From DATEEG01 sp035525055 (lineage in GTDB: Bacteria > Actinomycetota > Acidimicrobiia > Spongiisociales > ZC4RG35): a stretch of DNA of 43,806 nucleotides. The position numbers were made by a program, and so were the translations under genes. Below, piece after piece: positions 1 to 9,480 of this stretch (positions are counted from its first letter, which is position 1; each line of letters begins with the position of its first letter). The stretch covers positions 1 to 43,806 of the forward strand of contig DATLEZ010000041.1 in the NCBI GenBank assembly GCA_035525055.1, written 5' to 3'. The notes beneath the pieces were generated by a model. The model saw only the letters and a program-made list of their open reading frames with translations, had not been told where the DNA came from and searched no databases.

Positions 1-140
1 TGCTCCCACCAAAGTGGCTTTCGACCCCCCGCTCAGCCCGCCAGACCTCTCCGACGAACCGGGGCCTGCTACCGGGCTCTCCGGCCACTACCCGAACGGG
101 ACTCACACCCGTTGGCTCTGTCCAGCTTTCAGGACGCAAC
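1..140 (-). mobile_element. probable 5' end of a group II intron, truncated by window edge
   Basis: No convincing protein fits here, but the minus strand carries RNA-like structure. AACGGG at 95-100 pairs with CCCGTT at 108-113 around a 7-nt loop, and GTCC/GGAC flank a further loop at 119-134. Read on the minus strand from about 140, the segment starts GTTGCGTCC and soon gives GGGTGTGAGTCCCGTT. That block resembles, from memory, the start of bacterial group II introns (GUGYG 5' end, then domain I with a GGUG..AGUCCCGU block). The maturase gene would lie left of the window. The intron would be transcribed away from upp. The assignment rests on remembered similarity and a few hairpins, not on a full fold. 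Confidence 0.45.
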
Positions 141-172
141 ATGCGGCCAGGGTAACTGAACGATCCTGTCGC

Positions 173-178
173 TACCCT
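173..178 (+). promoter_or_regulatory. -10 element TACCCT of upp, leaderless arrangement
   Basis: TACCCT lies 7 nt before the ATG at 186, so transcription should begin at or next to the start codon. There is no Shine-Dalgarno sequence in the gap and no recognisable -35 box at 17 nt. The same spacing recurs at several other genes in the window. Confidence 0.45.
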
Positions 179-185
179 CGCTTTG

Positions 186-806
186 ATGCCGGTGACAGTC
201 GTCGACCACCCTCTCGCCCAGCACTATCTCACCACCCTGCGGGACAAGACCACGTCCACTCCCCTCTTTCGCGAAACCGCCCGCCGCATGGCATACCTGC
301 TGGTGACCGAAGCGACTTCCGACCTCCCCATGGTCGACAAGGAGATCGAGACACCTCTCGAGGCAACCACCGGCACCGCCATCGGCCGGCCCATCGTGGT
401 CGTCGCGGTGTTCAGGGCCGGCCTCGGCCTCCTCGACGCCGCCATCGACCTTCTGCCCAACGCACGGATCGGCTATGCCGGCGTCCAGCGCAACGAGGAG
501 ACCGCCGAACCCATGGAGTACTACACCAAGTTCCCGAAGATGACCGACGCCCGCGTCCTTATCCTCGAGCCGATGCTCGCCACCGGTGGATCGCTCGCGT
601 GGGCCTGTGATCAGGTGAAGGCAAAGGGCGCCGCCGACATCACAGCGGTCTGCGTGGTCTCGGCGCCGGACGGAATCGCCGTGATGGACCAGCGGCACCC
701 CGATGTCCGGATCGTCACCGCCTCTGTCGATCGTGGCCTCAACTCGCACTTCTACATCGAGCCCGGGCTTGGCGACATGGGCGACAGGTTGTTCGGGACC
801 GTATGA
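186..806 (+). CDS. upp: uracil phosphoribosyltransferase
   Basis: Cytosolic salvage enzyme that makes UMP from uracil and PRPP. The 206-residue product has the usual family length. The PRPP-binding loop is EPMLATGGS at residues 128-136, FRAGLGL is at 76-82, and the C-terminal uracil-binding segment PGLGDMGDRLFGT is at 193-205. The ATG at 186 is preferred over the in-frame TTG at 183, because a -10 hexamer sits 7 nt upstream and family members begin near this point. The stop overlaps the next start as ATGA (803-806), marking the first gene of a four-gene operon for nucleoside and base recycling with deoB and deoA. Confidence 0.95.
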   Translation: MPVTVVDHPLAQHYLTTLRDKTTSTPLFRETARRMAYLLVTEATSDLPMVDKEIETPLEATTGTAIGRPIVVVAVFRAGLGLLDAAIDLLPNARIGYAGVQRNEETAEPMEYYTKFPKMTDARVLILEPMLATGGSLAWACDQVKAKGAADITAVCVVSAPDGIAVMDQRHPDVRIVTASVDRGLNSHFYIEPGLGDMGDRLFGTV

Positions 807-1051
807 CTTCGTTCGAGGAGGCCGTCCTCGAGGTCTTGCACTCACTCAGCCCCGGCGAAGTCGTGACCTACGGAGAAGTAGCCGAACTCGCCGGATACCC
901 GGGCCGCGCCAGGGGGGTCGGGCGGATCCTCCGGGTCACGGACGAGGATGTCCCGTGGTGGAGAGTGGTTGGCCACGGCGGCCGCCTGATCTCTCCCAAC
1001 CCCTCCGAGCAGGCAGCACTGCTGCGACGTGAGGGATACTCAGTGCCATGA
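803..1051 (+). CDS. alkyltransferase-like protein (MGMT family, no catalytic Cys)
   Basis: 82-residue DNA-binding domain of the O6-alkylguanine-DNA alkyltransferase family. The helix-turn-helix part (GEVVTYGEVAELAG, residues 18-31) and the arginine-rich helix RARGVGRIL (35-43) are present. The active-site PCHRV motif reads PWWRV at 51-55, so the alkyl-accepting cysteine is a tryptophan. Proteins of this kind (ATL/Atl1) do not transfer alkyl groups; they bind O6-alkylguanine and hand the lesion to nucleotide excision repair. The gene overlaps upp and deoB by ATGA at both ends, so it is translationally coupled into a nucleoside operon. That placement may reflect a link to damaged nucleosides or be accidental. 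Confidence 0.85.
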   Translation: MTSFEEAVLEVLHSLSPGEVVTYGEVAELAGYPGRARGVGRILRVTDEDVPWWRVVGHGGRLISPNPSEQAALLRREGYSVP

Positions 1052-2213
1052 GACGGGCGATCATCGTGATTATGGATTCGTGTGGTGCCGGGGAGGCACC
1101 GGATGCGGCCGACTACGGAGACGAGGGGTCCGATACCATCGGCCACACGGCGTCGGTGGTTGGCGGGCTGGATTTGCCCAACTTGCAGCGCGGGGGCCTC
1201 GGCAACTTGCATGGCAGCATCAAGGGCGTTCCGTCGGTGGAATCACCGACGATGGCGTACGGAAAACTAACCGAGGCGTCGGCCGGTAAGGACTCGACTA
1301 CGGGCCACTGGGAGATCGCCGGCGTCATCACCACCGAACCTCAGGCCACATTCACCGAGACCGGATTTCCCGACGAACTGGTGAAAGCCATCGAGGAGGA
1401 AGCCGGATGCGAATTCATCGGGAATTACGCCGCATCGGGAACTGTCATTCTCGAAGAACTCGGACCCGAACACATAAAGACCGGCAAGCCGATCCTCTAC
1501 ACGTCGGCTGACTCGGTATTTCAGATCGCCGCTCACAAAGAGGTGATCCCGCTCGAGGACCTCTATCGAATCTGCCGCATCGCTCGCAAACATTGTGATA
1601 GGTATCTGATTGGACGAGTCATCGCCCGACCCTTCGAAGGATCACCCGGGAACTTCAAGCGGACCTACGAACGCCACGACTTTGCCATGGAACCGCACTC
1701 GGCGACCCTTCTCGACCACGCCAAAGCAGGGGGCCTATCCGTCGTTGCGATTGGCAAGATCGAAGATCTGTTCGCAGGCCGTGGGATGACGACGGCCATC
1801 CACACCGAGGGCGATGAAGACGGTCTGAGGAATACCGTTGAGGCGATGCAAACGCACACCGACCCGGGCATCATCTTCACCAATTTGGTCGACCTCGACA
1901 TGACCTATGGTCACCGCGAACACCCCGAGGGATACGCCGCCGGTCTTCGCCTCATCGACTCTTACGTGCCCGCGTTGCTAGGCGCTCTCGGGCCTGACGA
2001 TCTCCTGTTCTTTTCGGCCGACCACGGGAACGACCCCACTGACGGCTCGACCGATCACACCCGCGAGTACGTTCCACTGCTGGTGGCGGGGATGAAGGCG
2101 GCCGGGGTCAACCTCGGCACCAGGGCGCAGTACTGCGACGTCGCTGCAACGATTGCCGAAGGTCTGGGGCTTCCAATGCCGGAGCGAGGGGAATCGTTCC
2201 TCCGGGACATTGC

Positions 2214-2217
<4 letters not shown>
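1048..2217 (+). CDS. deoB: phosphopentomutase
   Basis: Interconverts ribose- or deoxyribose-1-phosphate and the 5-phosphates, linking nucleoside phosphorolysis to sugar metabolism. The 389-residue protein belongs to the alkaline phosphatase superfamily. The metal-binding aspartate is in IIVIMDSCGAGEAPDA (residues 5-20), and the phosphorylated threonine is expected at T85 in KDSTTGHWE. The second metal cluster is SADHGNDP followed by STDHTREYVPLL near the C terminus. The start overlaps the upstream stop (ATGA) and the stop overlaps deoA as GTGA. Its partner deoA supplies the sugar-1-phosphate. Confidence 0.95.
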
Positions 2218-3521
<1,304 letters not shown>

Positions 3522-3795
3522 TCCACACGCGGGGTTCAGGGTGGGAGACCGCTGGTCGTATAGGTATGGCCGAGTCGTCCCACTGGCGGCGCCGCGCGCC
3601 CAGCTTTTCGAGACGGCTTGTCCCCCTGCTTGCGAGGGAACCGATCGCCGCCTTGGGCGATCGAGGGGGGTACGCGAACCCCAGCGGCAGGTGAACCATG
3701 AGGACCGGGCCGGCGGTTTCAGGTAGGAATACGTCGGGAGTTCGCGCACCCCCTTCGCAAGCGGGGGGACCCATACCCGGCCAACTCTTCAGGAT
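3522..3795. other. intergenic region between convergent genes, with hairpins
   Basis: No coding sequence is supported in these 274 bp. CGATCGCC at 3642-3649 and GGCGATCG at 3656-3663 form an 8-bp stem with a 6-nt loop, a plausible bidirectional terminator without a T tract. A second G/C-rich motif, CCCTGCTTGCGAGGG near 3625-3639, recurs inverted and slightly altered at 3750-3769 (CCCCCTTCGCAAGCGGGGGG). The two could pair to form a long stem loop. Confidence 0.45.
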
Positions 3796-4626
3796 CTAGA
3801 CCGCGATCAGGGCCACTGCTACCAGGGCCAGGAGCAGGCCGACTTTCTGGCGTGGGCCGATGGGCTCCGAGAGGATCCACACTGCCAACAGCACCGTGAC
3901 CGCGGGATAGAGCGAGGTCAGTACAGCCACCAGGGTCAGCAAGCCGGAACGGAAGGCGAGAAGGACAAACACGTTGGCCAGCATGTCGGCCGCGCCGAGA
4001 GTGACAACCGCCAACCGGGTGCCCGGCGGCGGCAGCCCCAAACCCTGCCTGCGGGCCATGACCGCAAGCACGACCACCTGTGTGACTCTCGCCCCAACAA
4101 GTGGCCAGAAGCCAGATCCCTCCCCCGTCTGTGCGATCGCGGCAAAAAAGCTCCCGAAGCCGACGCCGGCCACTACCCCATGAAGAAATCCATTGGGGCC
4201 CTCGATCTTGCCTACCGCCGCCACAAGCCAAATCGCGGGCAGGGCGAGGGCAATCCCGATCCACTCGACCGGAATAGGACGCTCACCCAGCCACAAACCG
4301 ATGCTGAGAGGGAACAACGCACCGACCAGAGCGGCTACGGGCGAGACCACTGCCATCCTCCCCTGGGCGAGTCCCTGGTAGAGAAAGTAGAGGCCAACGG
4401 TTCCGGTCGCCCCGGCCAGGGCTCCCCAAGCGAAATCCGCCACCTCGATCTGGTCGGCGGGAAACACGAGGGCAGCAACCACCGCCAGCATCAGCCCGAT
4501 CGACTGCGACCACAGCACCACCATGGTTGTCGGGATGCGGCGACCCATCATTCCTCCGAGGAAATCGGCCGCGCCGTAGGTAATGGAGGCGAGCAGGGCG
4601 AGGATTGCCGACACGGTTTGCATCAT
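3796..4626 (-). CDS. EamA/DMT-superfamily transporter
   Basis: Integral membrane protein of about 276 residues made mostly of hydrophobic helices, consistent with ten transmembrane segments in two EamA repeats. The first repeat opens with LALLASITYGAADFLGGMMGRR and the second with LHGVVAGVGFGSFFAAIAQTGEG. The substrate is unknown; relatives export amino acids or metabolites. A longer reading frame reaches 4737, but its first 37 residues are polar, unlike the family, and would overlap the etfB promoter. I therefore start at the paired Met codons at 4626/4623. It is divergent from etfB and convergent with deoA. Confidence 0.8.
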   Translation of the reverse strand: MMQTVSAILALLASITYGAADFLGGMMGRRIPTTMVVLWSQSIGLMLAVVAALVFPADQIEVADFAWGALAGATGTVGLYFLYQGLAQGRMAVVSPVAALVGALFPLSIGLWLGERPIPVEWIGIALALPAIWLVAAVGKIEGPNGFLHGVVAGVGFGSFFAAIAQTGEGSGFWPLVGARVTQVVVLAVMARRQGLGLPPPGTRLAVVTLGAADMLANVFVLLAFRSGLLTLVAVLTSLYPAVTVLLAVWILSEPIGPRQKVGLLLALVAVALIAV

Positions 4627-4701
4627 GCCAGCAGTCACGTCGGCCGCGGCCGGCGCCGGATTGTCGGCGATACCGATTGTCGGCGACTTGGGGGCCCCGG
4701 G

Positions 4702-4707
4702 TACGAT
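4702..4707 (+). promoter_or_regulatory. -10 element TACGAT of etfB
   Basis: TACGAT ends 7 nt before the etfB ATG at 4715, giving a leaderless or nearly leaderless transcript. TTGTCG at about 4677-4682 could serve as a weak -35, with a 19-nt spacer. Confidence 0.5.
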
Positions 4708-4714
4708 CCTCCGC

Positions 4715-5473
4715 ATGCAGGTAGTGGTACTCGCCAAGCAGATTCCGGATCCGGCTACGCCGTACCGCCTCGAACCGGACTCTCACTGGTTGATCAGGCC
4801 GGCAGAGCAGGTCCTCGACGACACCGACCGCTATGGCGTCGAGATGGGCTTGCAACTGGCGCAATCCAACGACGGCACCGTGACTCTGGTCTCGATGGGA
4901 CCGGCCGGAAGCATGCAGGGAATCCGCCAGGCCCTGGCGATGGGAGCCGCCAAAGCCGTGGTGGTCGATGACTCAACTCTGCGCGGCTCGGACGCTCTTC
5001 TCACCGCGCGGGTCCTGGCCGCCGCGATTGCCCGGGAGGGATTCGACCTCGTAATCGCCGGGACCGAATCGACCGACGGCTATTCAGGCGTGGTTCCTCA
5101 GATGATCGCCGAACTGCTCGATGTGCCCGCGCTCACCTACGCCACTCACATCGAAGTCGGTGATGGAAAAGTGACGATCCACCGTCAGACCACCACGGGC
5201 TACGAGGTGGTCGAAGCATCGCTCCCCGCGGTCGTGTCCGTCACCGCCGGAGTAGTCGAGCCTCGCTATCCGACCTTCAAAGGGATCATGGACGCCAAGA
5301 AGAAGCCGGTGGAAAACCCGACTCTGACCGAACTCGGTGTGGACCCAGCTGTAGGTCAGAAGGTGGCTGCCATCTCGCAAGCACCGGCCCGAACTGCGGG
5401 AGCCAAAATCGAAGATGACGGCGAGGCCCATCTCAAGATCGTCGAGTTGCTGACCCAGAAGAAGGTGATCTGA
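4715..5473 (+). CDS. etfB: electron transfer flavoprotein beta subunit
   Basis: Pairs with EtfA to carry electrons from acyl-CoA and other flavin dehydrogenases to the quinone pool or to a bifurcating partner. The 252-residue product begins MQVVVLAKQIPDPATPYRL, matching the family N terminus. It carries the nucleotide-binding segment DLVIAGTESTDGYSGVVPQ and the beta-subunit signature LPAVVSVTAGVVEPRYPTFKG. A longer frame from 4583 adds 44 non-family residues across the promoter, so I chose the ATG at 4715, with a -10 box 7 nt upstream. The stop shares one base with the etfA start. Confidence 0.93.
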   Translation: MQVVVLAKQIPDPATPYRLEPDSHWLIRPAEQVLDDTDRYGVEMGLQLAQSNDGTVTLVSMGPAGSMQGIRQALAMGAAKAVVVDDSTLRGSDALLTARVLAAAIAREGFDLVIAGTESTDGYSGVVPQMIAELLDVPALTYATHIEVGDGKVTIHRQTTTGYEVVEASLPAVVSVTAGVVEPRYPTFKGIMDAKKKPVENPTLTELGVDPAVGQKVAAISQAPARTAGAKIEDDGEAHLKIVELLTQKKVI

Positions 5474-6426
5474 TGGCAAGCATCTGGGTCTTCGTCCGTG
5501 AGGCCGACGGTGGTCCGTCTTCGATTGGCCTCGAACTCCTCACCAAGGCCCGCGATCTCGGCGACGTCACGGCCATCTACGTGGGCACCGGATCTGATAC
5601 GGCGTTTGCCAGGCTCGGGGAGTTCGGAGCTTCGAAAATCGTCCACATCGACCTGGGTGACAGCCTGGCAGGTGCCCCGGTGGCCCGGGTGCTGTCGGGT
5701 CTGGTGTCGAGCGCTCCGCCCGACCTGATCCTCTTCGGGCAGGCCTATGACGACCGCGACGTCGCCGGCCGCCTCGGAGCCCGGCTCGGGGCCGGTGTGA
5801 TCGCCAACGCTATCGACGTCGACCTCGCCGGCGGCACCGCCTCCACCACGCACGAGATTTTCGGTGGAACGCAGTTGGCCACGGCCGCCTTCACCGGACC
5901 TGCTCCCTACCTAGTCGTGGTCAGGCCGAAATCCTTCACCGCCACGCCGACCACCTCGGCAACGACGCCGGCGGTAGAGAAGCTCGACCTGCCCGATGTT
6001 GGCAAAGCCGCGGCGCGGATCACCGGGACTCACGTCGAGGAGCGGGAGGGGCCAAAGCTCGAAGAGGCCGCGATCATCGTGTCGGGCGGCCGCGGCCTGG
6101 GGTCGGCCGACAACTACCAGTTGATCGAAAGACTCGGCAAGCTTCTCGGGGCGGCCACCGGCGCCACCAGGGCAATCGTCGACGCCGGGTGGGTGCCGTA
6201 CGCCAAGCAGGTCGGGCAGACCGGCAAGACGGTGAAACCCGACATCTACATCGCTGCCGGAATTTCGGGAGCAATGCAGCACTTGGTCGGCATGAAGGAC
6301 TCCAAAGTCATCATCGCCATCAACAAAGACGCCGACGCACCGATCTTCACAATCACCGACCTCGGAATCGTCGGTGACGTTCACAAAGTGCTGCCGAAGC
6401 TGATCGAAGCACTCGAGAAGAAGTAG
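5473..6426 (+). CDS. etfA: electron transfer flavoprotein alpha subunit
   Basis: FAD-binding subunit of the EtfAB heterodimer, 317 residues. The N-terminal domain (to about 190) has the shared Rossmann-like fold. The C-terminal FAD domain carries VSGGRGLGSADNYQLIERLG, then VPYAKQVGQTGKTVKPDIYIA, GISGAMQHLVGM and AINKDADAPIFTITDLGIVGD, all family hallmarks. It overlaps etfB by one base (TGATG), so the two are co-translated in equal amounts. No dehydrogenase or ETF-quinone oxidoreductase gene is adjacent, so the electron donor cannot be told from the window. Confidence 0.95.
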   Translation: MASIWVFVREADGGPSSIGLELLTKARDLGDVTAIYVGTGSDTAFARLGEFGASKIVHIDLGDSLAGAPVARVLSGLVSSAPPDLILFGQAYDDRDVAGRLGARLGAGVIANAIDVDLAGGTASTTHEIFGGTQLATAAFTGPAPYLVVVRPKSFTATPTTSATTPAVEKLDLPDVGKAAARITGTHVEEREGPKLEEAAIIVSGGRGLGSADNYQLIERLGKLLGAATGATRAIVDAGWVPYAKQVGQTGKTVKPDIYIAAGISGAMQHLVGMKDSKVIIAINKDADAPIFTITDLGIVGDVHKVLPKLIEALEKK

Positions 6427-6442
6427 CCGGTCTGCCGGTCGG

Positions 6443-7459
6443 CTAGAACTTGACTCCGAATGCCCCGGCGACCCCTCCGGCCCAGTAGGTGGCCGGGACC
6501 GGACCGGCGGCGACGGCAGACGCCAGTTCCCTTCTTCCATGGTGTCCCCCGCTGACGAGCGCCAGTTGCTCCCGGGTGTGAGCGCCGCCATGGGCGCCCC
6601 GGAGGATCGGCGACTCGTAGGGGCCGAAGTAGCGGCCGACTTCGCACCACGCCAGGACATTGCCATCGGCGAGGAGCGTCCAACCCTCCACCCCATCGAT
6701 GTCAGAGAGAACCTGCGGATTGAGGAGGCCCGCCACCAACGCGGCACTTCCCTCGTCCACGACGATCGAGTCGCCGTCGAGGTGTGCCCGCAGGTCGATG
6801 CCAGGCCCGTCGACCGTGTCCTGAACGTGATCGCTCACGACGACGAGTACCCAATCCTCCCAGCGCAGCCGAAGCATCTCATCGACCTCCCCGACTCTCT
6901 GGTCGATCCGGTGATAGGCGTCGGTCGCCTCCTTGGAACCGGGGCCGTAGACGTGCGAAAAAGTATCGATCGACCCGAAGTACCCGAGCACAAACTCGGC
7001 CCCAGACTCGATCTCAGCGAGGAGCCTCGGCAGCACGGCGGTGTCATCGGGATAGCCGAGCAGGTCGAGTTCCTCGACGACTGTGACGTCGCCATCCGGT
7101 GGCCAATGCCTGGCCGCGCCGGTAGCTCCCATCACACCGACCAGATGGTGGTCGCCGAGAACTGCCGCCGTCTCGATGTGCGAGAGTCGGTCGAACAAGG
7201 TGGGCAACCCCGGTCCTACTTCCCAGGCTCCTCTGACGTCACCATCACGAATCACGTGATTGGTGTGGATGCGATGGTGCTCCGGTCCTACACCGGTGGC
7301 AAAGGAAGCGTGATTCGGATATGTGCAAGAGGCCATCACCGACACTCCGGTGCCGGCCGCGGCCCCGTCGGTGTTGGCCCACCGCCACAGGTTAGGAGTC
7401 AGGCGGGGCGACAGCCGGGTCGGGTCGAAGGCATCGATTATCAGAAACATGACCCTCAT
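6443..7459 (-). CDS. alkaline-phosphatase-superfamily phosphodiesterase-like hydrolase
   Basis: 338-residue protein with the metal-enzyme core of nucleotide pyrophosphatase/phosphodiesterases. The first metal ligand is D9 in FLIIDAFDP. The probable nucleophile is T46 in SCTYPNHASFATG, in the NPP-type TYPNH context. The later metal sites are in GSIDTFSHVYGPGSKEATDAY and VVVSDHVQD. No signal peptide is visible, so it is probably cytosolic. The substrate is unknown. The family also contains phosphonoacetate hydrolases and phosphoglyceromutase-like enzymes, but the NPP-type motif favours phosphodiesters. It is convergent with etfA, with only 16 bp between them. An alternative Met lies at 7450. 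Confidence 0.8.
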   Translation of the reverse strand: MRVMFLIIDAFDPTRLSPRLTPNLWRWANTDGAAAGTGVSVMASCTYPNHASFATGVGPEHHRIHTNHVIRDGDVRGAWEVGPGLPTLFDRLSHIETAAVLGDHHLVGVMGATGAARHWPPDGDVTVVEELDLLGYPDDTAVLPRLLAEIESGAEFVLGYFGSIDTFSHVYGPGSKEATDAYHRIDQRVGEVDEMLRLRWEDWVLVVVSDHVQDTVDGPGIDLRAHLDGDSIVVDEGSAALVAGLLNPQVLSDIDGVEGWTLLADGNVLAWCEVGRYFGPYESPILRGAHGGAHTREQLALVSGGHHGRRELASAVAAGPVPATYWAGGVAGAFGVKF

Positions 7460-7538
7460 GGTTCATCCGAGGGTTTACCAGCCTCCGGCTCCAGATTGAA
7501 AAAGCCGCCAGCAGACAGGCGCCGTGGGCACCTTTGAA

Positions 7539-7778
7539 TTACCCGATTTGCACCGAGATCGGTCGGAGATCGATCGTGACGGAAACACGGTCCGCGTCGG
7601 TTGCACTCACGGCCGATCCGTCATAGCCAGCCCGGACGATCCCTTTCCAAGCGGGCTCATTCGATAGGAACTCGAAACCGCTTTCGGGACGGATCCACTC
7701 CTGAGTTATCCACTCCGGCTTGATCAATTCGGGCTTGACCCAGACGTTGTCACGATCCGGATGTGCGACTAGTGCCAT
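7539..7778 (-). CDS. small hypothetical protein, 79 aa
   Basis: Not recognised. The start at 7778 is chosen because GGAAAGGA lies about 8 nt upstream. The product is soluble with no cysteines. A curious run, VKPELIKPEWITQEWIRPES (residues 14-33), repeats a K/R-P-E motif, and the tail is beta-strand-like (DRVSVTIDLRPISVQI). It lies after the terminator hairpin that ends the WD40 gene, so it is probably transcribed separately. Confidence 0.55.
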   Translation of the reverse strand: MALVAHPDRDNVWVKPELIKPEWITQEWIRPESGFEFLSNEPAWKGIVRAGYDGSAVSATDADRVSVTIDLRPISVQIG

Positions 7779-7884
7779 GTTCTCGTTCCTTTCCACTCCG
7801 GTGAAGCGTTTCTGAGACCGCCAACAACAGAGGGCCGGATCGGCCCAGAAGTACAAGGAACTAGAAGTACGAGGAAATCGGGGA

Positions 7885-7919
7885 GATGTGTTTGGGGCCC
7901 GGCGGGCCCCAAACACATC
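7885..7919. terminator. perfect 16-bp stem hairpin after the WD40 gene
   Basis: GATGTGTTTGGGGCCC (7885-7900), loop GGC, then GGGCCCCAAACACATC (7904-7919). The arms are fully complementary. It begins a few bases past the WD40 stop at 7926 on the minus strand. There is no T tract, so it may act with Rho or as an mRNA 3' stabiliser. Confidence 0.65.
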
Positions 7920-7925
7920 GGCTTT

Positions 7926-8761
7926 TCACACAGCCCAGACCCGGACACGCCCATCGGCACAACCGAGCCCGAGTATTCCGTCCTCGGAGAACTCGAGGCT
8001 GTAAAGCCCCTTCTTCGGTCCATCGATGACCGCCACCGGTTTGTCGTCATCGAATTTCCAGATGCCGACGTGATGCTCCCAGCCCACCGCCAGTAGCGAT
8101 GAATCGTGATTGGTTGCAAACGGAGCGACCCATTTGACTTCGACCTCGATCGACCTGACCTCCTTCCAAATCGTCGCGAGACCACAATCGCACGGCGTTG
8201 CCGCCCACCCCGATCAGGAACTCGCCGTCACCGGTCCAACCAACTGCCGTCACCGGTGTCGACGCGTTGAGCAGGGCAACCCGGGTTCCGTCGGGGTCGT
8301 AGACACCAACGTCGGAAGTAGCACCTGAGACCGCCAGCCAGGACTTGAGCGGGTGGAACGCCACCGATCCCACCCGCTCGCCGATCTTGATCCGACTTGA
8401 TTCGGACTTGTCGTCGAGGGACCAGATCCGGACCGTCCCGTCATGTGATCCCGTCGCTGCCAGGTTGCCGTCGGCCGACAGATCGACCGCCACCACCGGT
8501 TTGGAGTGGGTGCCGAGTGTGGCCAGTTCGGATCGCTTCGGATCCGGGCCTGGCCACTGAAGCCTCCCGAGATCAACTCGGCCGTCCGGGGACAAACGCG
8601 ATGGCCGCAACGTGCTTATCGTGTGCTCTGAATTCCGCCACGAGTTCGGGCTTGATCAACCTGAGGGTGCCAAGCAACTGGCTCCTCGAGATGGAATAGC
8701 TCTCGCCGGTCTTGGGCATGCGGGCTCGAATATGGGCATTGAAGTGTTTGTTCTGCGTCAT
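7926..8761 (-). pseudogene. WD40-repeat protein, two +1 frameshifts
   Basis: The N terminus starts at 8761 behind a strong GGAGGAGA site and encodes MTQNKHFNAHIRARMPKTGE. This contains an RMxKTGESY-type mini-domain that I recall from the N termini of assorted actinobacterial proteins. WD40 blades follow: HDKHVAAIAF, then after a frameshift at about 8590-8598 SPDGR, then LSADGNLAATGSHDGTVRIWSL, VSGATSDVGVYDPDG and VGGNAVRLWSRDD. After a second frameshift at about 8148-8163 come LLAVGWEHHVGIWKFDDDKP and GLGCADGRVRVWAV before TGA at 7926-7928. Each junction contains one extra base. Blades on both sides keep consensus residues, so the breaks are recent, recoded, or assembly errors. Confidence 0.75.
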
Positions 8762-8951
8762 GTCTCCTCCGCTGCCGCGTTCGACCCTGCGCATCCAACG
8801 AGGCGGCATGAAGACATCGCCCAAAAACTTCTCGCCCGGGGACGTTATCCCCTTTGTCCCTTCAAATCCGATTGCTTCGGCGGCGGGTGGCGAAGGCACC
8901 CACGTAGGGCTTAGGCGACGGGCATCGCCGACCGGTAATTTAGCACCCCTG

Positions 8952-9350
8952 ATGGCCGGATACTCGGGAACTCCGCTCGCCCGCAAGCTCGGAATCGGAA
9001 CCGATACCCGGCTGCACCTGGTCAACGCCCCGGCCGCACTAGCCGCTGAGTTGGACAGACCGGACGCTGACCCGGGGACCTCGGTCGTAGTCGTGATTTT
9101 CGCAACCGAAGGAGACGATCTCGAGCAACGGTTCATCGAGGCGATGGCGACTCTTCCACCGGATGGTGCGATCTGGTGTGCATGGCCGAAGCGAGCTTCC
9201 AAGGTGCCCACCGACATCACCGAAAACTTGCTTCGCGACCTCTTCCTGCCGACCGGAATGGTGGACAACAAGGTCGCGGCTATCGATGACGTCTGGTCAG
9301 GTTTGAGGTTCGTGGTCCGCAAGGAGTTGCGAGGAACCTGGAACGCATGA
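8952..9350 (+). CDS. DUF3052-family protein
   Basis: 132-residue protein beginning MAGYSGTPLARKLGI. It contains VVVVIFATEGDDLEQRF and the conserved C-terminal block AIWCAWPKRASKVPTDITEN followed by VAAIDDVWSGLRFVVRKELR. This resembles the DUF3052 family as I remember it, whose function is unknown. The ATG at 8952 is chosen because the family begins at GYSG.PLA.KLG. TAATTT at 8936-8941 would give a very short leader. It is divergent from the WD40 gene across 190 bp in which I see nothing else. Confidence 0.75.
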   Translation: MAGYSGTPLARKLGIGTDTRLHLVNAPAALAAELDRPDADPGTSVVVVIFATEGDDLEQRFIEAMATLPPDGAIWCAWPKRASKVPTDITENLLRDLFLPTGMVDNKVAAIDDVWSGLRFVVRKELRGTWNA

Positions 9351-9452
9351 CCGTCAGATGGACGGGAGATGGTGACTCACTACTCATCACCTACCACTCC
9401 GTGGATCATCGGCTTACCGGCTCCTTACGCGACTCGCAGCGATGCAGCAGGA

Positions 9453-9480
9453 GATGCCCGGCTACCGGTAGCCGGGCATC
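9453..9480. terminator. 28-bp perfect palindrome at the VOC gene end
   Basis: GATGCCCGGCTACC joined directly to GGTAGCCGGGCATC. It contains the stop codon of the minus-strand VOC gene (TAG at 9462-9464) and lies 100 bp past the plus-strand DUF3052 stop. It is therefore suited to terminating both convergent transcripts. Confidence 0.6.

Noticed and set aside
91..120. tRNA-like anticodon hairpin with a 7-nt loop
   Set aside because: The loop ACTCACA lacks T33 and no acceptor, D or T arms fit around it.
14..610. 198-codon plus-strand reading frame across the upp start
   Set aside because: Arg/Pro/His-rich translation with no family features, a shadow of upp in another frame.
129..845. 238-codon minus-strand frame covering upp
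   Set aside because: His/Asp/Gly-rich antisense shadow of a clearly real gene.
4583..4714. 44-residue N-terminal extension of EtfB
   Set aside because: Not homologous to the family, crosses the promoter, and has a -10 box directly before the internal ATG.
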